From the NCBI GenBank assembly GCA_021234155.1, contig JAJEKV010000004.1, forward strand, positions 28,795,698 to 28,859,697: a DNA stretch of 64,000 nucleotides, in the 5' to 3' direction. This DNA is from Isoetes taiwanensis. Lineage: Eukaryota > Streptophyta > Lycopodiopsida > Isoetales > Isoetaceae. Position 1 is the first letter of the stretch; the number at the start of each line of letters is the position of its first letter. Positions 45,021 to 55,200 of this stretch are shown one piece after another. The notes beneath the pieces are model-generated. The model did no database searches, was not told where the DNA came from, and saw only the letters and a program-made list of their open reading frames with translations. A program made the translations under genes and the position numbers.

Positions 45021-46505
45021 AAAAGGCCCCTCGCGTAACCTTTGTCGATGGGGATGTGGTAGTTGCCGGGGACATGAATTGCATAGAGGCCATCCGCAGA
45101 TGGCGTGAACATTCCATGGTGCAATGTGGTCGTGGAGGTCACGGGAAGCCATAGTGCCCACCCATGTGCTTCCCATTCCATGTGAGGGAGCAGATAACAT
45201 TGCTGAAGCCGTGGGGACATTTATCGAATGGCCTCGAAATCAAGTGAAATACTGTGAAGGAGCCCCAACTTACTCATCGGAAACGTCTGATACTGAAACC
45301 CCGAACTTGCCTAGTAGTCCCTCCACAACATCATCAGACTCAGTGTCGACCGCCCGGCCCTTCAAACAAAGAAGCGTTACTGCAGAATATGGTGAACCTT
45401 GTCAGTAATAATACTGTGGTTGGTAAGGGTGTCTTGGTGAATAGAACTTGCATCCATGGGAAGAATGTTGACGCACTCAACGTAGGAGTGCAAGTTACCG
45501 AGGCTGTGGTGCCTACCCACATCCTTCCGATTCCATGTGATGGCGCTGACAACATTGAAGAGGCTGTGGGCACGTTTATCGAATGGCCTCGGCAAGATAT
45601 AAGATATCATGCCATTGATTTAGCTACTCCATCACTGACCTCGATTGTAGAATCTGTAGAGGCAATGTCAGATGCAGATGAAGAAATTGATCCTACAGTG
45701 GATCTAGGTACACGTTTTCCTCGCAGGATAGCATCAGATGATGATGAACCACCACCTAGTTTCTCAAGAACTGATCTCTTGGATAAGCATTGCCACATTC
45801 TTCATGCATGTGACCGAAGTAAATATGCAGAGGCCATAATTGTCTTCAGTGATCCCCAGGATGCTGTTGACGATGAATTTTTAGGAGACTCAAAGGTGGG
45901 GCTCTGTGTGGGAAAGATCCTTCCTGCACTAATTACAGAGGATCTCAAATGTCATGCTTGTGCGTAAAGGCCGCCGCCAGAAAAATTACCTTGTACAATG
46001 GGAAAATAGCGATGTGATGCTGCAGGATGGAAGGACTGTCTCACAACATCTGCAAGCTCGAGAAGCTAAAGAAAATGAGGATATGGAAATAGAATCTTTT
46101 GAGGACAACATTCAGGCTCAATTCAAACGAAAAAGGAAGTATACTTACACACATAGGATTCCAAGACAACCCAAGGGAAAGAGCAAAGAGGAAAGGCTAT
46201 GCTCCACAACTTCAATCAATAAGTTCATGAAGACAAGCTGCTGCAAAAAAATACTTGCAACAAGAAACTTACCAAGCATCAAGTATGTGAATTAAGAAAA
46301 GAATTTTTATCTCAACCATACAATGCAAGGGTTACGTATTTTTTGACGCGGCCGAAAGTGTGACTTACATGGGAGAAGGAGAGGACAGGATAGTGCTCAA
46401 GGGGATGGAATTTCAATCGGGCTGGGTGGGCGCATGCTTTTAGGTATCGGTCGACCAACATTTTACAATTGGAGAAACAGATTTGAAGCAGGTGCAAAGG
46501 TAGTC
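45021..46505 (+). pseudogene. N-terminal half of the transposon's main gene: two DUF8039-like modules and downstream linker
   Basis: Module 1 (45030-45255) reads PRVTFVDGDVVVAGDMNCIE, then in another frame IVPTHVLPIPCEGADNIAEA and VGTFIEWPR. Module 2 (45390-45610) reads GKGVLVNRTCIHGKNVDALN, VVPTHILPIPCDGADNIEEA and VGTFIEWPRQDIRY. From memory this resembles the DUF8039 region found N-terminally in some plant transposon proteins (LPIP...IxxAxGxFVxWP). An acidic linker follows (ADEEIDPTVDL), then a segment near 45980 with KNYLVQWENSD and an Arg/Lys-rich tail (KRKRKYTYTHRI). Between 46300 and 46505 it continues in broken frames (QPYNARVTYFLTRPKV; DRIVLKGMEFQSGWVGA). Frame changes at about 45150, 45955, 46240 and after 46350 show decay. 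I infer that it was one protein with the DUF7869-like part. Confidence 0.55.
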
Positions 46506-46509
46506 GAAC

Positions 46510-48551
46510 ATGGTAATCGGCTCTAAGAAGCCCGGATCCACTACACCGCCACCCGAATGTGTGCTAGACAGATTCATTCAGGAGAATGCTGAAAGTATTC
46601 CCCATAGGAGCAAAAGAGGTAGAGATGATGTAAGAGAAAATGTACGGAAGCTTCCTTCCATTCTTAATAAGAAGCTTATACATAAAGAAGTTGGAGCGAT
46701 CGTTGAAGAGCTTAAGGGGAACAATCAGAGCCTTGAACTCTTTTATAGTATATGGAAAAGGGAATTTCCAGATGTTAGCATTGCAAAAAATACAGCCTTC
46801 TCTAAATGCAACATCTGCGTGGTAATTAAGCAAAAGCTGGAAAAAACAAAAGATACAAGAGAGAGACGAAATCTTGCAATTCAACGTCGGGCTCATATGC
46901 TAGAGCAACGCTCTTGCAGAAGTCAATATTGGCATTGGAGAGCATTGTCACAGCGGTCTCCTGAAAATCATCTATGTATAATACATGATAAGATGGATCA
47001 GGTTAAGACTTTAGTGCCTAGAAGTCATCATCTAGCAAAATCTGTATGGAGAGGTGATCGCTTGAAGAGCAGTTTGACAGGAGCTTTGACTCATGGGCAT
47101 GGTGGTCGTGCCTATGGTCATTTTTCACTTGATTTATGGAAAGATGATTCAAACTTCCACATTGGTTCACTTTCTAGAATATTGCATAACTTGGAATTGG
47201 TGCAAGAGGACAAGATAGGTGACTTATGTGGAAGTAAGCCTGCAGATTGCAAATGGATGCAAGCAGTCAAGGACATCAATCCTTTGAAGAACAAACTTGC
47301 TTCCATGGGAGAAGTATTGCCAAATACTTCAACTACAACGAATCCTGAGGTGTTCAACCCTCTTCCCCGAAATCTCTATTTGCAACTTGATAATGCAGTG
47401 AAAGGCAAAACAAAAATAGGTATGTCTTTTCATACTTATCTTATTTGACTTGGCTTAAGGTCTTTGATGAGATCCAAGTGGGCTTTATGATGGTCGGCCA
47501 CACCCATGATGATATTGATGCTTTATTTGGAAATTTTTCAACCTTGATGAGTTCGTTTGGATGCTTTGACACTACCGAGCTACTTTACTTGTTTAGCAAA
47601 TGCAATGCAAAATCCCCAATTCCATACTTTATTGATGAAGTTCCAAATTGGAAGGATTTTGTGAAGGGATTCATCCCTGATAAGGGCCAACGCCTGGTTG
47701 GGCATACTGAACCATTGCTCTTCAAATTTAAGATGGCAGGAGATTGGCCTGTTATGCAATACAAAATCGCCCTACACATAAAGAGTGGCTTCCAGCCAGA
47801 TTCTCGGGGAGTTAGAATGTGGAAAGAGGATGAACATGGTCAGCCAATGATACCAAGTGGTGTGCCACAAAATATTCCTCCTAGACCAACATTGAAAGAT
47901 CTTCCAGGGTTGAAGGATAGCATCAACAAATACATCTCCCTATGGAAGGACATATGTAAGAATCAAGAAAGTAGCTTGTTTGCAAGGCAATACACGGCAA
48001 GTGTTGAGTATTGGAGCCAGCTTCTTATCTCTTTGGAGGATGTTGCTTCAGGACGTCCTCAAAATGATGCATTTTGGCCACAAACAAGACAAGCTCCTCT
48101 AGAACAAACAGCATTTGTTCCAGAGGTCGACGTATCTGCCTTGGTCACACGACCTTTACCATCTTATTGTGGCCCGTCCGATGATGGCCCAGTGTTGCCT
48201 CTTGAAGAGTTTGATCCTCACGTACATGTGACAAAGGGTATGTTTGTTCTAGTCAGACCTGGAGATGATAACACTGCCACTTGGTTAGGATATGCAGAGG
48301 AGAATGCTGTTCTTGATCCAGAATCTACATATTTTGGCCATATTTTTGTATCGTGGTGGAAGCCTACTGGAGGGGACTACAAAGACTGCTTGACTAAGCG
48401 TTGGCGGCCTAATCCTTCCGATCCTTCAAGGTATGAAAATTTAGATGCTATTCATTATGCCTGGGATGCCAATGGCAAGAGGCCGAAAACAGTCCAAATT
48501 CCGAAATATATTATAGACATGTGGAAAGACATAGCACATTGTTCATCTTAA
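46510..48551 (+). pseudogene. DUF7869-like transposase core with a single one-base frameshift
   Basis: The first frame (46510-47448) has a possible zinc-binding FSKCNIC (Cys 100 and 103), LCIIHDKMDQVKT (Asp 160/163), ALTHGHGGRAYGHF and NLYLQLDNAVKGKTK (Asp 294). The second frame (47445-48551) continues VFDEIQVGFMMVGHTHDDID with the HTHDDID acidic cluster. It ends with a BAH-like part: GMFVLVRPGDDNTATWLGYA, HIFVSWWKPTGGDY and RYENLDAIHYAWDANG. One extra A in the five-A run at 47412-47416 would join the frames through NRYVFSYLSYLTWLKVFDE. The pattern D...LQLDN...GHTH(E/D)DID is, to my knowledge, that of DUF7869 proteins, probably RNase H-fold transposases; the three acidic positions are candidates for the catalytic triad. 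No intron is needed. It stops at TAA 48549-48551. Confidence 0.65.
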
Positions 48552-48708
48552 TACATGAGATCTTGTACTTGTAATACATATCTTTCATCTTAATACATAA
48601 CATTACTATATTTGTGATCATATATAACTGCTTACATCTTTAATATATAAATGCATACATGATTCATAGATAAGATGGTCAGAAGTGCTTATATGTTGAA
48701 CAGGTGAT

Positions 48709-48951
48709 TCAATCATCTTCAGGATCTGTAGTAGTGATCCCTGATATCTCATAGCTCATGCGCTCAGGAAGCCATATCAGATGGATCATAACACGAATTG
48801 ACGCAGGGCAATGAATCTCAGCGCCCAAAGCTTTTCTTCGCAGGTAGGGATCAAGAAGAAGATGCCTATCTAGGCAACCAACAAGATCAGAGTGGCTCAT
48901 CGAGCACTTGATCGCCTCGATGTGGTGAATAGAAGAAGGAAAATAATCCAT
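48709..48951 (-). CDS. Small transposon protein A (80 aa), member of a three-copy family
   Basis: An intact frame from ATG 48951 to TGA 48709. It reads MDYFPSSIHHIEAIKCSMSH, DLVGCLDRHLLLDPYLRRKA, SIRVMIHLIWLPERMSYEIS and GITTTDPEDD. No known domain is recognised. It is related to protein B (49299-49540) throughout and to protein C (49845-50075) in the VIIHLxW block. A TATA box (TATAAAAA, 48994-48987) lies 43 bp upstream of the ATG within a leader conserved with copy B. It is convergent with the transposase gene and 157 bp past its stop. It may be an accessory or regulatory protein of the transposon; that is inference. Confidence 0.55.
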   Translation of the reverse strand: MDYFPSSIHHIEAIKCSMSHSDLVGCLDRHLLLDPYLRRKALGAEIHCPASIRVMIHLIWLPERMSYEISGITTTDPEDD

Positions 48952-48986
48952 GGGAGACGAATGACCTCTAGCCCCGAATGGAGCTG

Positions 48987-48994
48987 TTTTTATA
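48987..48994 (-). promoter_or_regulatory. TATA box of small gene A
   Basis: TATAAAAA within TTCACTATAAAAACAGCTCC, its 5' base 43 bp upstream of the ATG. The same element at the same spacing precedes gene B. Confidence 0.6.
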
Positions 48995-49298
48995 GTGAAG
49001 TAAAATTATTGGGGTGGACTGTAGCGCCATCATTGAGCGTATACAAGTATCATGTACTCGTACAGGTATGATTCTATCATGTACTCAGATTCTATACATC
49101 AACTAATATTCACTATGCTTATATTATATATATCCTTAACAGATACACAAATCATAAGTGCTTATATTAGGTATACATATCATAGATGATTCACTCGTCA
49201 TTGCTGCTTGACTAATATAGGTGTGATTGAAAATAAAAAGATGACTTGCATAGTTCATAGGTACTCATGTCATTATTATATCCTTAGCAGATACAGAT

Positions 49299-49540
49299 TC
49301 ACTCATCATCAACATCAAAGCACGTGATGCTATTCAGCTCAAAGATCTCCTGATCAGGAAGCCAATAAAGGTGGACCTTAACACGAGTGAGCTTCCTGCA
49401 AGCACTCGCAGGACCATCTGCTTTGGACTGCAGCCATGGATCAAGTTTGATACCATTTCTGTAGCATTCACACAGATCATTATAGCTAAGGTAGCACCGA
49501 AGGATTGGATGTTCTCTCGGACGATCGGCAAGGAAGCCAT
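49299..49540 (-). pseudogene. Small transposon protein B, frameshifted paralogue of A
   Basis: ATG 49540 aligns with the start of gene A, but the conserved frame is reached only after a one-base shift in the first ~15 codons. It then reads HPILRCYLSYNDLCECYRNG, KLDPWLQSKADGPASAC, RVKVHLYWLPDQEIFELNS and ITCFDVDDE, ending at TGA 49299. Shared landmarks with A are LDP(Y/W)L, (V/M)xVHLxWLP, and a final acidic D(P/V)(E/D)D(D/E). Upstream it has the same TATA box and leader as A. It is thus a tandem duplicate broken by a small indel. Confidence 0.55.
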
Positions 49541-49575
49541 GGGAGATGAATGAGCTCTACCACCGGATGGAGCTG

Positions 49576-49583
49576 CTTTTATA
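49576..49583 (-). promoter_or_regulatory. TATA box of small gene B
   Basis: TATAAAAG within TTCACTATAAAAGCAGCTCC, 43 bp upstream of ATG 49540. About 60 bp of leader and promoter are conserved with gene A. Confidence 0.6.
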
Positions 49584-49674
49584 GTGAAGTAAAATTATTG
49601 ATATGAATTATTGGTGTTCATTGCCTTTATACGAGTACTATACATGTATATGATCCAATAATTTCTATGTATAT

Positions 49675-49756
49675 ACTATCAATAATTTTGATGAGTATAT
49701 ACCATCAATAATTTTGGTGGGTATACCATCAATAATTTTGGTGGGTATAAATATAC
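49675..49756 (+). repeat. 24-bp tandem repeat (CCATCAATAATTTTGGTGGGTATA)
   Basis: Three to four copies of a 24-bp unit built on ATCAATAATTTT(G)(A/G)TG(A/G)GTATA. The last runs into a TATA-like GTATAAATATAC just upstream of small gene C. Confidence 0.75.
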
Positions 49757-49844
49757 ATCAAATTGCCGAAAGCAACATTGGCCTCCGCCTAGCTATGACT
49801 TATTCTCGGTCTTGAACGTGATTCTATCACTTGCAAGATGAATC

Positions 49845-50075
49845 ATGAGGACTTCAAGCGGCCGCAGCGGCGAGATATACCGCTTTGAAGACCGGCTCCA
49901 CCTCGTTGCTCTCAATCCTCGCCATTATCCCGATCCCGCCGATGTTATCATCCATCTCACGTGGAATAGGGAGTATCAAATGTTCATGATCGAAAGGATC
50001 TCTCGAGCGCCTTATACGCTAGTTCGATCATTGAGTAATAGTAGAAGAATAATATTACTTGTTATCTTATTGTAA
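49845..50075 (+). CDS. Small transposon protein C (76 aa), possible divergent member of the A/B family
   Basis: The open frame reads MRTSSGRSGEIYRFEDRLHL, VALNPRHYPDPADVIIHLTW, NREYQMFMIERISRAP. The VIIHLTW...MIERIS block parallels VMIHLIW...YEISGIT of protein A and VKVHLYW...FELNSIT of protein B. Unlike A and B it is on the plus strand, and it extends beyond the shared block with an uncertain C-terminus (LSNSRRIILLVILL) that may be read-through into repeat. An alternative ATG at 49838 lies in another frame. A TATA-like GTATAAATATAC is about 90 bp upstream. Confidence 0.35.
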   Translation: MRTSSGRSGEIYRFEDRLHLVALNPRHYPDPADVIIHLTWNREYQMFMIERISRAPYTLVRSLSNSRRIILLVILL

Positions 50076-50540
50076 TCTGGTTGTGTTAGTATACAACAGG
50101 TACACATAACCTTTTGTAACCGTAATATAAGTAATAGTAAAATAATAGTACTTGTTATCTTATTGTAATCTGGTTGTACTCTTATTGTTATCTTATTGTA
50201 ATCTTATTGTTATCAGGTATACATAACCTTTTGTAATACACATAACCATAGTATGCAACAGGTATACATAACCTTTTGTAATACACATAACCATACTATA
50301 AGTATTGAGGTATACATAACCCTCCAAGGTATACTATATAAAAATTATTCCAACTTGTCTTCAGAATTCCAACTTTAATGAAACTCTGCTTATATGGAAG
50401 GGGTTGTCAAGTAAAAGTGTTTTGGGCAAGTAATTATATGATATGGGCTGCATTCTTTTACAAATAATGTAGTCGTATACAAAGGGTTTTTCATATGAAA
50501 CTGTCGTATACAATGGGTTTTTTGGCAACTTAAGGAACGC
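50076..50540. repeat. Right subterminal repeats of the 12.3-kb transposon
   Basis: GGTATACATAACCTTTTGTA followed by ATACACATAACCATA recurs between about 50090 and 50320 (three fuller copies and partial ones). The phrase CTTGTTATCTTATTGTAATC also recurs. Such subterminal repeats often bind transposase. There is no gene. Confidence 0.65.
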
Positions 50541-50588
50541 ACATGGCATATATACCTATAATAGAGGTGAATCCCCCAGGCAGATTGA

Positions 50589-52215
50589 GACAGCTGGGGA
50601 CCCCCGTCGACTTGCAGAATGCTATATACAGACTATACGAGGCTTGCTCCGGTCGTCTCACACTGTCGGGGGAGCCCGCTGTTAGTAGCATTGGGGTGCG
50701 CCAGGGCTGCCCTCTATCCCCGACGGCTCTCGGCAACAGACATTGACCAGCTAGAAGAATGGCTAGCTGAGCACCGGGGAGGTGCTCGATTGATGCACCA
50801 CATAATCCGGCAACTCATATATGCCGATGATGTTGACCTGCCGCATATACCCGGAGGACATGCAACGCCACCGGATGCTTTGGACACTTTCTCGCCAATT
50901 CACCGGCATGAGAGTTAACTTGGCCAAGACGAGGGTGTCGGGCCTGGTCCCATCATCCGCACTCCACGCCTTCCCTCATTCACTTACCGGGTGTAGTGGA
51001 GGTGGCTCGATCTTATAAGTATTTGGGCATTGAGTTTTCTACTACCACACACCGGGATGCATCCATCGTGTTACGGGTCACTGCAGGCTAGAAAGCCCTC
51101 AGATGCAATGCAAAACAACAATCACAAGGCGAGTCAGATGCATGGGGTCACCAGGCACACTTGTTCGTGGCCTTGGTTGAACCGGGTCCTCCTCTATGGG
51201 GCGTATGTGGGGGGGCGGTGATATCCCTCACCACTTGGAACGATCTAGAGCAGGTACAGAAGGCCTTCTTGGCCCGTGCACCGAGTGAAATCCACGGTCC
51301 CATATCGATCTTGCTCCAGGAGATGGGCTTCCTTCCATTCTGAGAGGGTCTACTGAACGTCACATTATTTACTTCCGAAGGTGGTGGCTATGGATGAAGC
51401 CCGGCTGCCCAACCTTGCTTTGGCAAGTGGCGATGGGCCCGCAAATGGCGACTCAAAGCCTCGGGCTGGAAAGACAAGCAAGCCCGATGGTTTCGCGATG
51501 GAATGTGCGAGCAATACGGATGTGGACCGGTGCATACACCGAAGGAACGCTACGCCTTGAAGCGATACTTGGATGCTTGCTTCATGGCCAAGCTTTGGGA
51601 TCAGACCCCGTCACATATCAAGGTGGCACATTATCGACAGCAGTTAATCCCATGCTCACGAGGGGCCCACACCACTACTGCGCACCCATCTACCCATGAA
51701 AAAGCGCAGGTGATTGCTTCCATTCGCGACAGTGCACACCACCTCCGCATTGAGACGGGGAGATGGATTCGGGAGTCGCGGTGAGGACGAGTCCGCCGAT
51801 GCCGCCACCGTGGTGCCATTGAGGATGAAAGTCACGCCCTCCAGGGCTGCGGCAGACGAGCATATCCGGGCTCAAGATGCTTTCGGTTAGTTGTGCCCCA
51901 TCAGGCCCTGCATGAGCTACTGAGCACGGCCTCTGTAGGCTTGTTGGGATCGTACCTCGGGGAGGTAATGGATACGCGGACTCGGTTATGCCCCCGTCCG
52001 GACATTAACCTCAACCTGTACTTGTGATTATGTATATAATCAGGTAAAGATGTCAAGATCCTTATTGCTACTAAGGTTTTTCCCCCGAAAACCCTTCGGG
52101 GCGGGGGTTTTTTAATCCTGGTAGTAATACGCCTGCTGCTCTCTCTTTGTACTTGGGTCCCATAGGCCAGTTGGTCTCCGTGGACGATAAAATCATATTC
52201 TATTCTATTCTATGA
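50589..52215 (+). pseudogene. L1-like LINE (second copy), part 2: rest of reverse transcriptase, C-terminus and 3' UTR
   Basis: It continues the frame cut at 38306: RQLGTPVDLQNAIYRLYEAC, then GVRQGCPLSPT. After a frame change come IDQLEEWLAEHRGGARLMHH and the catalytic IRQLIYADDVDL (YADD box). Next are RSYKYLGIEFSTTTHRDASI, LIS-region remnants (LEQVQKAFLARAPSEIHGPI) and, near the end, CRRCHRGAIEDESHALQGC, a C2HC-type motif usual at LINE C-termini. Frameshifts near 50725, 50905 and 51105 show it is dead. The 3' end shows a hairpin (52081-52110) and a TTCTA repeat tail ending at about 52213. Confidence 0.8.
52076..52113 (+). other. LINE 3' UTR stem-loop
   Basis: TCCCCCG, AAAACCCTT, then CGGGGCGGGGG forms a GC-rich hairpin about 100 bp before the TTCTA tail. 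It could be the 3' end recognised by the LINE reverse transcriptase; that role is inferred from position. Confidence 0.5.
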
Positions 52216-55200
52216 TGTTTTATCGATAATAACAATAACATTGCATTGACTTCTTTTATGATGGAAAAGACATCCTTCCACTACTTGTTTTGGTGTCATT
52301 TGCGTAATCTGGAAGATAAGACTGACTCTGCATGTACATTGGCTCCACTTGAGGCTGAACATGATAAAATGTGTATTGTTGTCGAGGAACATTGGCTATA
52401 GCCACTGCTATATTGACTGGTACTAAAGTTAGTACACCTAGAATGGATTCCAGTATTGCTACATTACTTTGCATTTGTTGTTTAGATGGAAATAATCTAC
52501 CATTAGCTGCCATTAGTATCATACTTTTCCTTGAGCTCCAAAGCCTATTGTATCATATTGAGATGCAACATTGGTGACAACATCCAAGTTAGCTAGTTAT
52601 AACTAAAGAGAGATGGTAAACCTTCCATAAAATATCTTATTTGTTCTTTTGGTAGAGAATCTTGCTTTATTAATAAGCTCTTATACCTCAGAATATAACT
52701 ATGTAGAGTCTTATTTTGCAAACAATTTATGTGAGTTAGCTGTTGGATAAGTCTCGTCTTGACTCCAGCTCCTTTGAGTACCCCAGTCCATGAAAGGAAT
52801 TGTTTAGTGTAGTTGCTAATAGATGGAGAGTTGCAGGAAACAACCTCAGTCCATCAGCATTACTCTTACCATTTGCTAAGGAAGTTGTCAAGAAGGCATA
52901 AAGATGTCCATTTACATCATTCTCAAAGATTAAATTTTAGATGTTTAAGACCACCCATCTTAGTTGTTGCTGTCGGTATTTAAATTGCTATTATAGTTGC
53001 AACAGATGCTGCTGCTGGTGGACTCAAAGCTCTTGGCCTTGGCTTTCCATGGTAGAGGATTTTTAGTTTTTTCTAGATTTAAATTTGTTAGAGCTTGACT
53101 CTTCAAAATAAAATATGTGCTCTTTGTTTGCCTCTTTTCTAGAGTAGACTTTCTTCTTTCCTCATCTAACTTCTTCTGACAAGCTTCCTCACTTTGTTTA
53201 AAACGTGACTCTCCTTCTTGATGTTGCCTTGCAACAATCTTCATGTTGTGTTTTGGACATAGAATGATGGAGGGAGTTGGCCCATCTTCTCTCTATCAAT
53301 CTTTATGACCTTAGAACCATAAAAGGAGCTACCATTAGAAAGAGAATCTCTTACTTCCAGACCTTCATGTATATTGTCCCCATGCATCGAGCTAGTGATG
53401 CTTGAAGACCATAAGTTTTAACAGGAGAACTATGGTTTTTAATAAAGCTTGTTAAATTACCAGTGACCACTTCTTCGTGCTCACTAGCCCATTGCAAGAA
53501 TTATGAGGCAAGTCTCGCATCAACCATTCAGAGAAAGATAAAGTTAAAAAAATTTACCCAGTGTCCAGGCATCAATTGAGATGCAGAAGATTGAGGACCC
53601 TGAACATGCTCCATCATTCACCATTTGTTCCATCCTCGAAGTCCCATGGTGAAATGTTTTCTAATGCTTCAAGTTATGGTGCGCCTTGAGAATGAGCCAT
53701 AGCTTGAGCTACTAGCTGCTCCACACCACAAAGGGGCAATTTTGCATCTTAAACCTATGCAAAATGGCACTAATCCAATAAGTCATCCTCTCCACATCGC
53801 AATACCCATGAGTAAACAAGCCGTATTCAGATTAGATGTAGAAGATTGAGCATCCTAAACTTGCTCCATCCTTGGCAGACTCCTTTCACCATTTGCCCCT
53901 TTCTTAGATCCCTGGACATTCATTGTATCGGTCTTTACCGCTTCATGTCTTGTACGCTTTGAGGAGAGCTTTGGCTTGAGCTAGTAGTGAGCTGCCACCT
54001 TGTCACCTCCCATCAAGAAGCACTAACCCGAAAAGTATCCCACAGACTTAGAAACTTGACATTGCCAATACCATAACAGCACTTCTTTGATGTCACAATG
54101 TCTTTAGTGCATCTCTTTCTGTTTTCTTTCATAGTTCCTCTCCAGTTTTGTAAGAACAATCCTCTCCAGTTTTGTAAGAATAATTTCATTTGCTCAGCTT
54201 CACATTACTACACGGAAGAATATCATCTTTGACATGTATTTTTAAATTTGAGATTAATTTGCAAATAATATCATGCATTGTGAGCTATCCATGTCTAGAA
54301 TCTCATCATTGATGCATTTAGCAATGAAGCAACAATTTTCTGTCCCCATGGAATACTCAAACTCAAACCACCATGAGTCTAATGCATGCTTCAAGTTTTC
54401 TTATGCCTTTCTTTACCTTCAATGGAACTTATTTCTTGCTTCCTTCTAGCCAAAAGTTTGCATTGGTAAAGGATGTTGGCTCTATGGGTTATGCCTCCAT
54501 TTGTAATGAACCATTGATTTGCTTCATGCGAGCATTTTTGGCCACCTTGTTTACCTTTTTGATTTTGAATGCAATGAACTTGCATAATGCATCCCGTCGA
54601 CCAAGCGCTCTCACGATTCCAAGAACTATTCCTACCAAATTGGCCAAAATATGTAGCATAATAACAGGGGGTTTCTTTTGTATTTTTGTACGTTTTTTTC
54701 TATGGTTTTCATATGATTTGATGGGCGTATTGCGCGAGACCTACTATTTAGTATATCTAGAGTGCGCACTGTATTCTCATATTTAAATGACATATTATCT
54801 ATGATTTTGCAATGGTTTAGCATTTGCATATTTTTCCTTGAAAAATCAATTATTTTTAAGTTCCCAAAACAGACATGCAAGCATCGAGGTCCCTTATTTT
54901 AGGGTTCTTTAGGAAAGAGTTTGCTTTACGGTTGCCAGCCAGATTTGCTTCCGGAGAAGAAAATTCTCTGTTCTTGCTCTCTGGAGGAGGGATTTTGTAG
55001 CAATGTTGCCCGCCATGGCCAAATCTTTGAAATCTGGAATTTGCTTAAGTACAAAGCATGCGTTATTAAACCTAAGGGATGCGGTTTAGGGTGCGACTTG
55101 GCATGGCCAGAACTAGCTTCCATCCAGCCGGATATGGCACCTGCGTTTGGAGCATTTTGCTGCCTTGGAGCTACAGATTTTAGAAGTCAAATTTTACCAG

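Larger units (their letters stand above)
38307..50580 (+). mobile_element. 12,274-bp DNA transposon with imperfect ~40-bp TIRs and 8-bp target duplication
   Basis: CAGATTGA occurs at 38299-38306 and 50581-50588. Removing everything between, plus one copy, restores the LINE frame as DKLWDRLRQLGTPVDLQ. The left end reads CCCGGGGGGTTCACCTAGAT, and the inverse of the right end CCTGGGGGATTCACCTCTAT (16 of 20 match). Similarity continues to ACATGTG/CCATGTG about 40 bp in. Inside are a divergent gene pair (a ParB-methyltransferase-like gene on minus and a DUF7869-like transposase on plus), three related short ORFs and arrays of GC-core palindromes. An 8-bp duplication is known for hAT, P and KDZ/Zisupton-type elements; I cannot assign a superfamily. 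Both large genes carry frameshifts, so this copy is probably no longer autonomous. Confidence 0.88.

Noticed and set aside
47417-47457. Short intron between the two transposase frames (GTATGT...TTAAG)
   Set aside because: It would be about 40 bp, too short for a plant intron, and translating it in the shifted frame gives the expected conserved residues, so a one-base deletion explains it better.
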